From Euglena gracilis (Eukaryota > Euglenida > Euglenophyceae > Euglenales), in assembly GCA_039621445.1 (NCBI GenBank), contig CP154955.1:54627341-54691340 (forward strand): 64,000 nt of DNA, in the 5' to 3' direction. Under the pieces are notes generated by a model, which ran no database searches, was not told where the DNA came from, and saw only the letters and a list, made by a program, of their open reading frames with translations. The position numbers were made by a program, and so were the translations under genes. Shown piece by piece: positions 31,578-43,500 of the stretch; positions within the stretch are counted from its first letter, which is position 1, and each line of letters begins with the position of its first letter.

Positions 31578-31694
31578 CTGTTGGCGGGCCAGGGTGTTGC
31601 CGCGGGACAGCTCATCGGCGACGGGGGGATCGCGGCGCCATCGCACAGCAGCTGCAGATGGGCCATCGATCAATCCAGGGGGAATGCGTCCGGA
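31578..31694 (-). CDS. Gene B exon 4
   Basis: Acceptor TTTTTTGCTTTGAG, strong donor CAG/GTGAGA. 39 codons in phase 0: PGLIDGPSAAAVRWRRDPPV, then ADELSRGNTLARQQ. Confidence 0.55.
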
Positions 31695-34034
31695 CTCAAA
31701 GCAAAAAAAAATGCACAAACAAGATTCGAAACCATTCTAAGAGTCAAATTTACTGCATGTTTGGGGTCTGGGTGTACCAGAAAAAAAAAACGAAATTTTT
31801 TTCCTGAACTTTCGATGTTGTTTTGGACCTGGTGCTTCAAACACAAAGCCTACAAATCAAAGAGAACACAAAAAATACAAAAAAAGCTGTCCCCCCTTAT
31901 TAAAGACTTTGTCTTATCGGTTTTTGGACTGCCACACCAGGGAGAGGGGCAAACTGCACAGGGGCCACTCACTCACTGCAAAAAAAAAACTTCAAAAAAA
32001 ACTGGAAAACACTGAACTTCACAAAAAAAATATTATCTATAATATAAAAATATTTAATTAACAACTAACAAGCCAAATAAGCGTGAATATCCAAATCAGC
32101 GTAATTCGTCATGACCCCATGCGGAGACCCGATTCACACTTGGTATTTCTTGCATAGTTTTGAAGCTCACGATGACAAAATGGAAAAATCAATCAATTTG
32201 CATTGTTTATGGTTTTTTATGCACTGAAATGCTTTTTTGTGGGAGTAAATCTTTCTCTTCTGTGATCTTCCTCAGTCTCTAAGACTCCAGGCCTGGTTTG
32301 CTGGTTTCCTCGGTGTACGTCCCCTCACTCTATTCCCAGGGGAAATGTGGAATCTAGTTCTGCAAAGAGCCTCCAATAGGAGTTCGAAACTTCAATTTGT
32401 CTTTGATCAAACAAATAGAGCCATAAACAAAATACCACGTGTAGAAAACAGGTCACGCGATCGCGAGTGACTGTAAGCCCCTTTAAGCTCTGCCATAATT
32501 CACTTCCATTACTATACACAGAATTTAAATTATGGTTGAGCTGTTCTAAAGACACATACAGAACTGGGATTGTTCCTGGTACACAATGGCTTTGCTGGCA
32601 AACATGCATGAGTTGTCCTGCCAGAAACATTTCAGTGCAGGAAAGACCATGGTCAATGGCAGTCGGGCAATGGTAGGCGAACTGGATGGTGTCATTGCAT
32701 TGATTGATGATGATGTGTGCATCAGTTGCTCAAATTCAAAGAAGAGACACGGGGAGGCCAAACAACACCAAAATCACTCTTCATTTGATTCTCCATCGTA
32801 CTAAAAAAAAAACAACAGACTGCAAAAAACTGCAAAAAAAACCTGCATGTGTGCAGATCTTCCCTCAAAAACACTGCAAAAATGCCAAAAGAGGAAAACT
32901 GCAAAAAAAACCTGCAAAATTGCACGGTGCATATTTTCCCCCTCCCTGCTGCCACACCCAACCCTTGGCTTCCTTCCAGGGCCAAATGAGGCCACTGGGG
33001 GGGGGGTCCAAACCTGAACAAAAGAGCCCGAACTCAAATTCACCTGCATGTTTGCCATTCCAGCAGGAATTGATCCGACAAACGGCAAGCCCACCTGAGG
33101 GGTATAGTGTTGGAAATAGGGTTAGGGTTAGGATTTGGGACTGTTGCCCAAACTTAGGCTGAAAATTGGGACTCGTGGAGACCAAAATTTAGGCCAAATT
33201 TCGGCCTGACTCTGGCCTAACAACAAAACCCTCGCCCCAAATCTCTTTCTTAACAACAATGTAGCCCCAACCGTATTCCGCGAAAATTCGGGGGGGATCA
33301 CCAAAAAAATTCATCAGGGTGCCTTACTTACAAAAAAAGGTAAAACCTGGGAAGGATGCTTATTCAGTTCATGGGTAAGAAGGGAAAGCCGTCACACACC
33401 TCGGCTTTCACACGAGAGGCACGTCATCGGCATCCACAGGGGCGGAGCAGCAGCCGTGACAACAGAAATCCCATGTGAATGGACAGAAGCATCGTCTGAA
33501 AAGACAGCAAGGCCAGCCTCGTTCCCTCAGTTTATCAGACAGTCAGTGTGTGTGTATGTGTGTGCATGTATGTGTGTTTGTGTGTATGTATGCGTATGCA
33601 TGTGTGTTTGTGTGTATGTGTGTATGTGTGTATGCGTGTATGTTGTATGTGTGTATGTGTGTATGTGTGTATGTGTGTATGTGTGTATGTGTGTATGTGT
33701 GTGTGTTTGTGTGTGTTTGTGTGTGTATGTGTGTATGTGGGTATGTGGGTATGTGTGTATGTGTGTATGTGTCTGTGTTTGTGTGCGTATGTGTGTATGT
33801 GTGTATGTATGTGTGTATGTGTGTATATGTGTGTATGTGTGTATGTGTGTATGTGTGTATGTGTGTATATGTGTGTGTTTGTGCGTGTGTTTGTGCTTTT
33901 TTTGTGTGGGTGTGAGTGATGCATGCCACAACGCACACATACAGCGACACAAATAACACACAACACCAACACACCCACCCACCCACAACGCACACACGCC
34001 CACACCGTGCGCACACACAACACGTCCACGCACG

Positions 34035-34096
<62 letters not shown>

Positions 34097-37000
34097 CACA
34101 CACACAAAACACAATAATAAGCCGATCCGTTGATCGGCCCAAAAGGGGGAGGATTGACAAAAAAACCTAATGCTTCATTTCCCCCCAAAAAAATGTGCCA
34201 TCAGAAACCTGGAATTAACATCAGGATTCTGCTCCTAGACAGAAAAAAAAATTAGAAAAAATGGAGGTCAGCAGTTGAATTCCAAAAGCAAGAAGGGGGA
34301 GGCATTTAATGTGTTTGTTATGTAGGATTGCAAAATAAAAGAAAACATGGGAAGATGGTTCGCGAAGGAAATAGCAGTAGGCTGGAAACTCGTTTGGAAT
34401 AAACTGGCAGCTGACAGCAATCAAAGTTCAGGCAGTTCAGGCAGTGGGTAGAGGTACCAAGAATGGTGGGGCAATCGATTAAAGGAGGCTCTTTGGGAAA
34501 GTATTTTTGCGACCTACCGGTAGCACCGTGGATGCTTTCAGGATTGCCTGCATTCCGCCACTGCAATGTGACGAATACACAGTATTTACAGCTCGAGTGC
34601 GGTGACCACAACACCCATCTGTGTCTAAAAAAAAAAATGGTATGTGCACACAGACAGCTGCATAACATCAAAAGAATTAGGCGCTAGCAGAATTTTATAT
34701 TTTCGGTGATCATGATGTGTGTGTATCATGATAACATATCATGATATATACAGTATCATGATACATAACCCGTAATTGTAGGAACGCATTCATCCGACGC
34801 ATGTGCTGCGCAGCGCCAGAGGACGCTGCACTGCAGGCGGCCCTGCCCAGACCTCCGCCAGCCCCCGGACGAACTGCGTGACGTACAGCCGCTCCTCGCG
34901 GTGGCTGGGGAGGGGCCGCCCCGACAGCACCGCCCAGATCCGCTCCGCGGGCAGAGGGGCGGATGCCCCGCTGGGAGGTGGCTGTCGCGTCGACAACCAA
35001 ATATCACCATCTCAACAGCAGTGTGTTCCGGCCTATTCCGGCGCCTTTGTATGGTGTGTGGTGTGTGTCTGTGCTGGTGTGCATTCCCACACATACCACA
35101 CCATGCACCACACCTGTATCTATATAATATATCTATAGGAATATATATAACATATCTATATATACGGCAGCCATAAAGTAAAGGGCCCCCTGGGGGGCCC
35201 TTTACTTTATCCAGGGGGGGGATTGGGGAAAAATTTGGCTATTGATGGAATAGGGTTAGGTTTAGGAGTTAGGGCTAAATTTAGGCCAAACTTATAGATT
35301 AGTGACAGGTGTACAAGTTAGGCCTAAAGTTAGGCCGAACTCCTAACTCTAACCCGACTCCATCAATAACACAAAAAAATTGCCCCCCCCCCCCTGGATA
35401 AAGAAAAGGCCCCTCGGAGGCCCTTCACTTTATGGCTGCCATATATACATATATATTTGTGTGTTGGTGGAATAAATATCCATCCAACCGTATGCACACC
35501 AATACGCATCAAAGGAAGAGGTTTGGATAAAGGTGCATATGCGCAGGTCCTTATCTGTGAATGAACGATCGCACGTCCCTGAACATATTCAGATTTGTTT
35601 CAGACTCGCATGTGAATATAGCGCTTCAGAACAAAATCTTTAGTGACTTAACAAAATGAAGACAGGTTGCACAGACGTTTTCGACGCTCGACACCAGCGT
35701 TTGAAAGGAAATATCCACGCATCCAAAAGCACAACGCAATCAATCATGGCCGTCCCCTGAGCGGGGGAAGATGGGCCCGTGCCTCCGGCAAGAACCTCCG
35801 GCAGCGCCGGAAATGGCGCGGGCCAGGCCACCGTTTAAAACCACCCCTGGTCCCTTCACTTTTTCTGCGCCTGTTTTCCCTATAGGGGGGTTATCCATCA
35901 CGGTTTGGTGGTTGGGCCCTAGTGGGGGGGGTCGCTGAGCTCTTATCCCTTTATGGGTAAGAGCGAAGCTCACCCCTGGGGAAAAGGGGGGTCCAACCCC
36001 ACCCTCCCCCCCCCGTCCCCTCGGGCCACCTCGGGAACCAGCAGATTATCACCATGATCCCGGCTCCATTCCCGGAACTTTTTTCTCAGTCGCGAGCGAC
36101 TGGATTTCTAGTTTCCGAATCACCTCCGTTTGACCAACTCCCCGCCAGGCCCGAGTTATTCACGCGCGAAGGGGTCCAAACTGGGTAGGATTGGCCCGCC
36201 CCCCCCTCTCTTCCGACTCTGCCATTTCGCCGGGGTCAAAAAATCGGTCAAAAAATCGATTTTTCGAAAATATCTCGAGAAAACGTACATTATTTCCGGA
36301 AATGTCGGTCTGACGAAATGTATCCTTAGAGGCCCTCTATCACCCCCCGTTCGCCGTTACACGCCTGGCTCGTGTTCCGGCGCGCTTTTGCGGCCCAAAA
36401 CGGCCATTTTGGGGTGTTTTTTGGGCCGTTTTGGGGCCAAAAAATCGATTTTTCCAAACTATCTCGACAATGAAGCAAAATCAGAGGAAAAGTCCAGTGA
36501 GCAAAAATGAAGCCTTTGGAATGCCCTATCCAACCATGGTTAACCCCCCCCCAACTCTTCGTGCAGCCCGAGTTACGGCCATTTTTCAGCCCATTTTGGC
36601 CAATTCAGGGGCCATTTTGGGCTGTTTTCGGGGTCAAAAAATCGATGTTTCTAAAATATCTCGAAAATGAAGCAAAATCAAAGGAAAAGTCCGGAGACCT
36701 AATATGAAGCCCTTAAAATGCTCTGTCTAACGGTATTTTAATTTCCCTGCAACTCCCCCCCTAGCCCGAAATATGGTCGATTTATTGCCCAAAATAGCAC
36801 GGCAGGCTTGCAACTTGGCCATTTCCGGCCCCTGTTTGGGGTCGAAAAATCAGTTTTTTTCTAAAATTTCTCAAAAATGGTGGGGAATCGAAGGAAATGT
36901 CCGGATACCTAAATTGAAGCCCTTAAAATGCCTTCTCTAACGGTATTTTGATTTCCTTGCAACTCCCCGCCCAGCCCGAGTTACGGCCATTTTTCAGTCA

Positions 37001-40000
37001 ATTTTGGCAATTTTGTACAGTTTTGGCCTATTTCGACTCAGCGTTTTCAGCCATTTTGGGTTAAAAAAGACGAAAAAAATCGAAAATTTTTTTGCCCGGA
37101 ACCTGTTTTTTCCCCCGGGCCGGAAAAACTTTTTTGAGCCGAAAACCGTTTTTCGACCCCAGCACACCGTTTTTGCCCGAAACATGACTTAAGGTCAAAA
37201 CGTCAAAAAAAGTCGAAAAAAACGAAAAAAAATTTTGTCCGAAACGATGTTTTTTTTTGGCCTCCCGGACACGGAAAAGCTGTTTTTGAGCCGAAAATGA
37301 GCGTTTTTCGACCCCCCGGCGCCCCGTTTTGGGCCCGAAACCCATGGACTTTGGGTCAAAAACGGGTCAAAAAAAGTCGAAAAAATCAAAAAATTGCCCT
37401 AAATTCAAATTCGGGCAAATTTAAATTAAATTAAATTTGCCCGAAACGATATTCTTTGGCCTCCCGGACCCGGAAAAGCTGGTTTTGAGCCGAAAATGAG
37501 TGTTTTTCGACCCCGGCGCCGGGGGTGAAAAATGCTCATTTTCGGCTCAAAAACAGCTTTTCCGGGTCCGGGAGGCAAAAGAACATCGTTTCGGGCAAAT
37601 TTTTTAGATTTTTTTTCGACTTTTTGACCCATTTTTGACCCAAAGTCCATGGGTTTCGGGCCCAAAACGGGGCGGGGCGCAGGGCCCGTTTTGGGCCCGA
37701 AACCCATGGACTTGGGTCAAAAACGGGTCAAAAAAGTCAAAAAAAATCCAATAAAACGGGTAGGTGGTGTATGGGGGGGGGGGTTTACATTCAGTAACAT
37801 TTCAGAAATTACCGTAAAATAACTGAAAATCACCGTAAATTGCAAGAGTGTAATTTGCAAATTATAAATTACGCGAAATTTACAATGCTAGTCTTTTCGG
37901 CCTTCCATTACATGCATGTCCCATTAAGAGCTCAGCACTATTCAAAACCTGGTCACAAGTGGTGGAGGGTCAGAGGATGGGGGTGGCTGTAAGTGGGGGG
38001 GAGGGGGTAAGTTGGCCCTGGTTTCGCCCTTTTTGGCCCCGGTCGTCCCAAATAGCCACAGGCCATAGGTGGGGGCATGCCAATAAGAATATAAATAATA
38101 ACAAATAAATAAAATAAAATAAATAAAAATAATAAAAGGCATGCACCCCGGCCATACAAAGTGCACTCTTAAGCACTTTCGCCTGTGTTTTTCTTCCTTC
38201 TTCGCGTCTCTTCGCTGGTTTCGGCCTCCGGCCCCTTTCGGTGCGTGTGGTGGAGGTAGCCTGGCGGGACCGGTGCCTGGTTGATATCGCGCGCCACTAA
38301 TCGGTCACATGCTCTACAGGTAGGGGACTCTCCAGGAATCTCCTTCACCGTGGCGATACAGTTCCCCAGCAGGTGTGGTTCCCATTCGGAGGATGGGATT
38401 CATTTTGTGGTATTTTGGCAACAAATCTCACATGTGTCAAGAAGGCGCACGCGACAAACTTAACCACAGGGGAGGCAGCTCCAGTTTGGAATTTGTCACA
38501 GTTTTTTTAAAAAAAATTGTCACCCAAGAACCCCAACTCTTCCAAAAAAGACAAGCTCTGCCACAAATCATTGAAAAGGTCTTTCTGCTCTGCCCCCAAC
38601 ACTGCATTTATGACACATTTCCGAGACCTGTGTGTCAGGGGTACGTGCACACATGAAACTGCGCTTGAGAAACAACGTTTTTAGAGCGCTTTTTCGCTTT
38701 TTGTTTGTCGCCAGTATGGTTGCAGTTGGTCCAGGAAAGGTTGATGCCCTCAAAGACAAGGTATCGTCCCTTTCCAAAAGCGCCCCCCGATGTTTATGGT
38801 TCAGGATGACAAAGGTGGTATATTTGATGCTGGAGTGTGTCAGTTTCTTCCCAGGAGTTTAATGTCTTGGACAAGAATTTGACCTCGCCAAAATCTAAAA
38901 GCACTGAGCGCAAATGTTCATCTTGGAAAATATTTGAGATGGTTGACACTATGGTGCATGCTGTGAGTGCTGTGAGAGCGTTGGGCAAAAATAATCATAA
39001 CAATAAGCCCAATAAACACCACCACCATACAGACGCCCTGGCTCCTGCCCCTCCGCAGGTCTGGAGGGAGACATATTTGGGTTTGGCAAGTGAACGCCAC
39101 CCGCTGAATCGGTGGGTACGAACCCCCAAATGCCCGTTTTTGAAGAAAAAACCTTTGTGTGAATGGGGGTGGATGTAAACAGGGGCCTGGACCATACACC
39201 ACCGCTCGGTAGTAGCCCCCCGCCAGGCGCTCCACCACAGTGGACTCCGCCAGGCCCGGCGTCAGAAGGGAGGCATTGAGGGCGTGGTGCAGCATTCCCG
39301 GGAGGCGCAGGCCGCCCACTGCGGCAAGACGCAAGAAGGACTTCGAAAGTCGGGCAATGCCGTCGGTCCCGCATCAGAGCATTCATATGCATCGCCCTGG
39401 TCGGGCATTTATTTCTTTACTTATTTATTTGTTTATTTATTTATTTATTTATTTCTCAATTTATTTATTTATTTATTTATTTATTTATATCTCAAAAAAT
39501 GCCGAACCGTTTTGACTGCCTTGCCACCAATCCTCCATCCGTGCACGCATTCTTGAAGGCATTGCGAAAACTGGCGCCCCCACTAGCAAATTCGCCCCCC
39601 AACCCCCCACCCACTGACATGCCGGGGTGCCATTTTTCCCAGAGAGAGGGCAAAAAATGGGTGAATTTTTGTCTGTGCCCCCCACCTCCCACCAACCCTC
39701 ACTCCCCCCTTACCCTGTTTTGACATTTCATTCCTTTTTCGATGTTTTTTCGTTGTAAAAATGGTCCTAAAATGTGAAATTTTGGCTGTGCCGGGGAGAG
39801 CTGCCCTCCCCAGACCCCCCCCCTCTCCCGCCCCCTTCCAAGATTCAGTCAAAAAGCCGCTCTCGGACTTTTTTGGGTAAATAATTTTATCCGTTTTTTT
39901 TTTACCCACAAATAACCCCAATATAGAAAACACATTTCACAGAAATACCAAAAATGCAAAACTGGTTTACCCCCACACCCCCCACACCCCCCACACCCCC

Positions 40001-41237
40001 CACACCCCCCCCACCAAGGCGCACTGGGGGCGCGTTTTCTGCAACATATACATTCTTGGATTCTTTGTCGGCATTGCAATGGATAGGTATTCACATTTTG
40101 CATCATTCAGCAACAAAAGTGGAGAGTGTTTCTGGGGCTCCTGAAAACCAAAACGAGGATTTGCTTTTATTCGGATCGTTTTGTGGAATGGGTCCCATTT
40201 TTTCAGACTTTTGGTGAAAAGTTCTTTTCTCTCATTTAGAGAAAAGTTCTTTTCTCTCGTTTAGACATTTAGAAAATCACCACCAACCCTTTGGGGGGGG
40301 AGGACATTCAACAAAGTAAAAAAAAATTGGTCTCGGAAAGTATCACGCCACCACTAACTTGAGTCAAACACTTCAATCCAGAAATACAACACATTCAACT
40401 TGGACGGTGTGGATTCGAGAAGAAAATGTCCCAATTCCAGTGTGATTGGGCAAAATGAGCCTTTTGTTTGAGATTTCAACTTCCTCACTCCCATTGGACC
40501 GTTCTGTGGCTACCTGCCAACTGCTCTGAACCTGATGGCCTGTTCCGGAAAATGAACGACACAAAATGGAACAGGATAGCAAACAGGCAACAAATGCAGA
40601 GGAAAAGAGCGTTTGAGGACTTGCCTTCGTTTTCGCAAGTGGCGCCGCTGCTTCAAAAAATGGTGCCTTTCGTGGTGGCTGTGATTTGTACAGCAAATTG
40701 GTTGTTGTGCAGAGAGAAACCATCAACTATCACACCTCTCAGGCGGCGTCACTCGCAGTAAACGGTTTCTTCCTTGTCGGTGCGCAAATGCACACACCAA
40801 CACGGAACCGCCGTTAATGCGTGTTACACCGCCTAAGCATCGGTTTGGGCCCCTTGTGTCGAGGGGGAGGGGAATCCAGCTGAACGTGCAACCTCATCCG
40901 AAAGAAGCCCCAAAAAAATAAAAAAACGTCACCTGTGGAGATTGCTTCACCTTAGCAGTGGACCCAGGGTCTTGGGGGGGGGGGACAGGGTTTGCGAAGA
41001 CACTCCCAAAGAAAGAGGTGAAGAGGCCGAAACAAATGGCGCGCGGTTCCGGGCACACACCGGGCTGCCCCCCGTACAGGTACCGGGGCTCCCGCCACAC
41101 GTGGACGTTCGGCCCTAGCAGCTCCCGCAGCCCGACCAGCGTGGCGAGGGAGAGGGGGTCGGGCTCCGTGGGGAGGACGGCGTCGAGGAAGAGGAGTGAG
41201 GCACAGGCGCCAGAAAAGCGTTTTGGGGAGGGTAGTG
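31578..41237 (-). CDS. Gene B: paralogue of genes C and D (partial model)
   Basis: Exons in order: 41237-41061, 39318-39193, 34970-34853 and 31694-31578. B1-B2 join in phase 1 (G + TG) and B3-B4 in phase 0; B2-B3 do not match, so at least one exon between 34971 and 39192 is missing from the model. B1 (ATLVGLRELLGPNVHVWREP, RYLYGG) is clearly homologous to gene C exon 2, and B2 (GLAESTVVERLAGGYYRAVV, YG) to gene C exon 3. Exons for the conserved C-terminal part (GGWDCLRH, FHxPK) were not found below 31.5 kb. They may lie in 24-31 kb, may have been displaced by the 2.9-kb transposon, or the gene may be truncated. See gene C for the family. Confidence 0.5.
31695..33539. other. Intron of gene B; no second gene certain
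   Basis: A/T-rich. Overlapping open frames on both strands at 32325-32804 (about 70-100 codons each) cancel each other as evidence. A worn inverted core with TAGGGTTAGGGTTAGG lies at 33116-33250. Confidence 0.35.
33540..34116. repeat. (GTGTAT)n / (GT)n and (CA)n microsatellites
   Basis: Mixed GTGTAT, GTGTTT and GT units to about 33910, then mixed sequence, then a CA run at 34022-34116. The CVCVYV and HTHTHT frames are artefacts. The two halves are roughly complementary and could form a hairpin. Confidence 0.9.
34117..34852. other. Intron of gene B; one open plus-strand frame
   Basis: Plus frame 34463-34687 (KGGSLGKYFCDLPVAPWMLS) and minus frame 34318-34671 are both open, so neither is called. 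TATCATGATA repeats at 34705-34765. Confidence 0.35.
34853..34970 (-). CDS. Gene B exon 3
   Basis: Acceptor CCACCTCCCAG, donor GAG/GTCTGG. Reads LPAERIWAVLSGRPLPSHRE, then ERLYVTQFVRGLAE. The PAERIWAVLSG part resembles PPHRVWAITGDD of gene C exon 4. Confidence 0.6.
35166..35440. mobile_element. hAT-like foldback MITE, word ATAAAGTAAAGGGCC
   Basis: Flanked by an exact 8-bp repeat ATATATAC (35158-35165, 35441-35448). Full-length palindrome of 275 bp. Terminal word hairpin GGCAGCCATAAAGTAAAGGG/CCCTTTACTTTAT, then a G-run or C-run, then the core TTGATGGAATAGGGTTAGG...CTCCATCAATA shared with 20681-20957. The terminal words of the two elements are unrelated beyond GGCAGC. Confidence 0.85.
35931..37954 (-). 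mobile_element. Transposable element, copy 2 of an inverted pair
   Basis: Reverse-oriented relative of 4102-5001. The end hairpin GGTCGCTGAGCTCTTATCCC is at 35930-35949, the palindrome CAGTCGCGAGCGACTG near 36090, and the other end AAGAGCTCAGCACTATTC at 37926-37943. It is twice as long because a block ending in CCCGAGTTACGGCCATTTTT followed by ATCGATTTTTC is repeated about five times. No ORF of transposase type. Confidence 0.75.
37955..38589. other. Intron of gene B; microsatellite and hAT-end-like piece
   Basis: AAATAGCCACAGGCCATAGG at 38050 resembles the 19.79-kb end of the CAGGCACC element. (AAATAAAT)n at 38087-38135. No gene seen. Confidence 0.35.
38590..38988 (-). pseudogene. Minus-strand ORF remnant with in-frame stop
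   Basis: One frame reads FQDEHLRSVLLDFGEVKFLS, KTLNSWEETDTLQHQIYHLC, a stop at about 38794, then GRYLVFEGINLSWTNCNHTG and DKQKAKKRSKNVVSQAQFHV before another stop. Composition is protein-like on both sides of the stop. No family recognised; a transposon protein is a guess. It lies in the intron of gene B on the same strand. Confidence 0.35.
39193..39318 (-). CDS. Gene B exon 2
   Basis: Acceptor CTTCTTGCGTCTTGCCGCAG, donor GTCCAG. Reads GLRLPGMLHHALNASLLTPG, then LAESTVVERLAGGYYRAVVY. Same start and end phase as its homologue at 53649-53783. Confidence 0.65.
39416..39488. repeat. (TTTA)n microsatellite
   Basis: About 17 TTTA units with two interruptions. Confidence 0.9.
39489..41060. other. 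Intron of gene B; ambiguous ORFs
   Basis: Plus frame 40468-40761 (97 codons) and minus frame 40373-40726 (117 codons) overlap and are both protein-like, so I call neither. (CACACCCCC)n at 39970-40010. Confidence 0.35.
41061..41237 (-). CDS. Gene B exon 1 (first one seen)
   Basis: Donor CAGCCCG/GTGTGT. Reads CASLLFLDAVLPTEPDPLSL, ATLVGLRELLGPNVHVWREP, RYLYGGQP. Acceptor uncertain (an AG at 41238). The LLFLD and VGLRELLG motifs suggest the N-terminal domain of the protein. Confidence 0.6.
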
Positions 41238-42178
41238 CTATGGCACACCCCCGGCACCAGAAAGCGCCGGGACCCGAAAATGGCCGTTTTCATTTGCCTG
41301 GGTCGGCAGGCACCGGGGTCCAAAGCAGACCCGGGGGGTGGGGGGACCTGCGACGGGCAGGCAGCCCCACGGCACAAGGCACCCCCCCTCCCCTGCAGTT
41401 GGGAGAAAAAGAAAGCTTGATTGGACATACAGTCATACGACCTGATTGTCAGGTTCCAAAGCCCATTTTCTGTCCGGTTTGCACCTTTGCCGCACCTTGT
41501 GTGCGAGTGACGAAAGGGACGAGAAAACAGATTCGGCAGAGAGAAAATTGTGCACCGGGCCTGCTGTCAGCGGCAGCGGGTGGATGGTGGGGCCCGGCTC
41601 TAACCCGCTGGTTGATGGGAAAGTGTTTCTGAGGGGCTTTTCTTGAGATCGTTAGATAAATGAGCCAGAATTTTGCCAAGAGCGCCAAAGGAAAATTCTT
41701 GGTGTTTTCGTGAAACCGAAAAAATGTGATTTTTTTTTCTGGGTCGGTCAAGAAAGAGACCAAAAAAGAAATCTTTCCCCGGAAAATACGATCCCCTGGA
41801 CGGACCCAAGGGGGGGGGAGGCGATTTTGGGGGGGTTTCACAAAAAGTCAGGGGCAGCTCCAAATGCCTCAAAAGGAAGCCTGGATGTGTTGGTGCCTGT
41901 CATATGCAAAGTTCCAATGTGGGCCCTCTTGGGTCACCCCAGGTCAGCTCCGCGGAATGAACTGGGGGGGGGGGGTGCCTGACATTGATGCAACCCAAAT
42001 GGGCAAGACCCATTACTCTTTAGGGTTAGGGGCCCATTTCCCCTCGGGAATTTCCCCCGGGCATAGATTCACTTGACACCTGTGTGACCCCACCCCCCCC
42101 CCGGGGGGGGGGGGTTCGAGAGGGAAAACCTCAATGCTGTCTCACCTTAGGAAAACGAAATGAACAAAAATATGCCAG

Positions 42179-42359
42179 ACATAATTCTGCTTGATGGCTG
42201 CATTGGGGTGAATCTGGAGCCCAAAACAAGCCGTGTCGTTCACTGTGCGGTGGCCCCTGTGTTGGGAATTCGTGGCGAGGGTCAAACGAAGTCATCCGCA
42301 CCATGAAACGGGCCATTTCGGAACACGTCAACGGGCCCACTCACTTCGATGAAGGGACA
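42179..42359 (+). CDS. Possible plus-strand exon with a frame change
   Basis: Acceptor AAAATATGCCAG, strong donor ACAG/GTGGGT. One frame reads ILLDGCIGVNLEPKTSRVVH and CAVAPVLGIRGEGQTKSSAP then stops; another carries SNEVIRTMKRAISEHVNGPT and HFDEGTG to the donor. Together they suggest one exon with an indel. Product unknown. Confidence 0.3.
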
Positions 42360-43029
42360 GGTGGGTCCTCCCTCCCCTGTGGTCAAGGTGGGGGAGGGGA
42401 CACCCCCCACTTAAATTGTGGCATGGCATGGCATGACCAAAATTACCAATTTTCAGCCCGATGCAAGACGCTGGGACAAAAAAACCTAAATTTTCCGAAA
42501 ATGTGGTCCAACTGTGTGCGACTTGGGGTACTCCTTTGGAAAGTTGCCAAAAAAAAATGCCTAAGCTTTTCCAGCACAACTATCCAGCCTAAATTTCCAG
42601 CCCCAGCCCAGCAACCCCCTCCCTCAGGTCCTTAAAGAGATGTACACCTTGACCATACATATGCACATAGGGGGGGATCCAATCGAGGTTCCCAGGACCC
42701 CTCAAAGAGGTCAGTTTTTTTCCACTTTCCTTCGTGAAATTTGGGCTGGCGAGTCAGCCCTCCCCCCCCCCCAGGGGACGCTGGTTGCACCTGAGTGGGG
42801 TTGGGCTGGGCCGAAACCAGACAATTGCCCCGAAAAAATGACCTGCAAAATGCAGCTTGGAAAACCATGCACATCTGACGATCCCTCAAAAAAACTGCCA
42901 AAAAGCCACCAAAACACCGTTTGTGGCCATTTCGAAAAAATTTTCGAAAAATTTCGGCGCTTCGCACCGAGAAATTTCAGGCTGGACCCAGCAAAAAGGG
43001 GCAGGCCAGTTGGCCTAGCAGCACCTCCC

Positions 43030-43034
<5 letters not shown>

Positions 43035-43066
<32 letters not shown>

Positions 43067-43072
43067 GCTGGG
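43035..43072. repeat. (CTG)n trinucleotide repeat
   Basis: About ten CTG units followed by GGGCTG units; an AAC run lies at 43126-43141. Confidence 0.9.
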
Positions 43073-43420
43073 CTGGGCCAAAATTGGGCTAGCTGTTGCA
43101 GCCCCCCCCCCCCGGGGTGAGGGTCTGCAACAACAACAACAAGTGCAAACCCTTTAAGAGATGTATGGTCAGGGATGGAGCTCACAATTCGTCTTGCAGT
43201 AAAAGCTTTTGGGTAAGGGGGTCCATCCATGCGGTCTTTCATTCTTATTCATTTTCTTCTCCTTGCATTCTTGCCATCTTCAACACCAAGGGGCCAAGGG
43301 GGAGAGCTTCAGATTCTGGTTGCCTTAAGGATGCACCCCCCTCGTCAAAGAGATATCATCCAGAGTGCGGCCAAAAACCTGGAACCTCCGAACCCTGACT
43401 GGGGGGGGGGGTCCAAAACG

Positions 43421-43500
43421 GACCACAAATGCCGCCAGCAGTTTTCGGTGGGGGCCCGGCTGCCAGGTGCTCCCGCACGAAGCGGAGGGTGACGCCGGGG
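43421..43500 (-). CDS. Gene C last exon seen
   Basis: Acceptor GCCGTCCCTTACAG, reads PGVTLRFVREHLAAGPPPKT. Phase to the previous exon does not match (0 against 1) and the stop is not identified. Confidence 0.4.

Larger units (their letters stand above)
41238..43420. other. Between genes B and C: short repeats and one possible plus exon
   Basis: Contains poly-G/C hairpins, an inverted copy of the TTCACTTAACACC word (42068-42091) and a CTG tract. No convincing gene apart from the 42.2-kb piece. Confidence 0.35.

Noticed and set aside
33540-34116. Long CVCVYV and HTHTHT open frames up to 217 codons
   Set aside because: They are translations of GT/CA microsatellites with no stop codons in some frames.
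40373-40761. Gene at 40.4-40.8 kb
   Set aside because: Plus and minus frames of about 100 codons overlap completely with equal plausibility; no splice sites or family match favour either.
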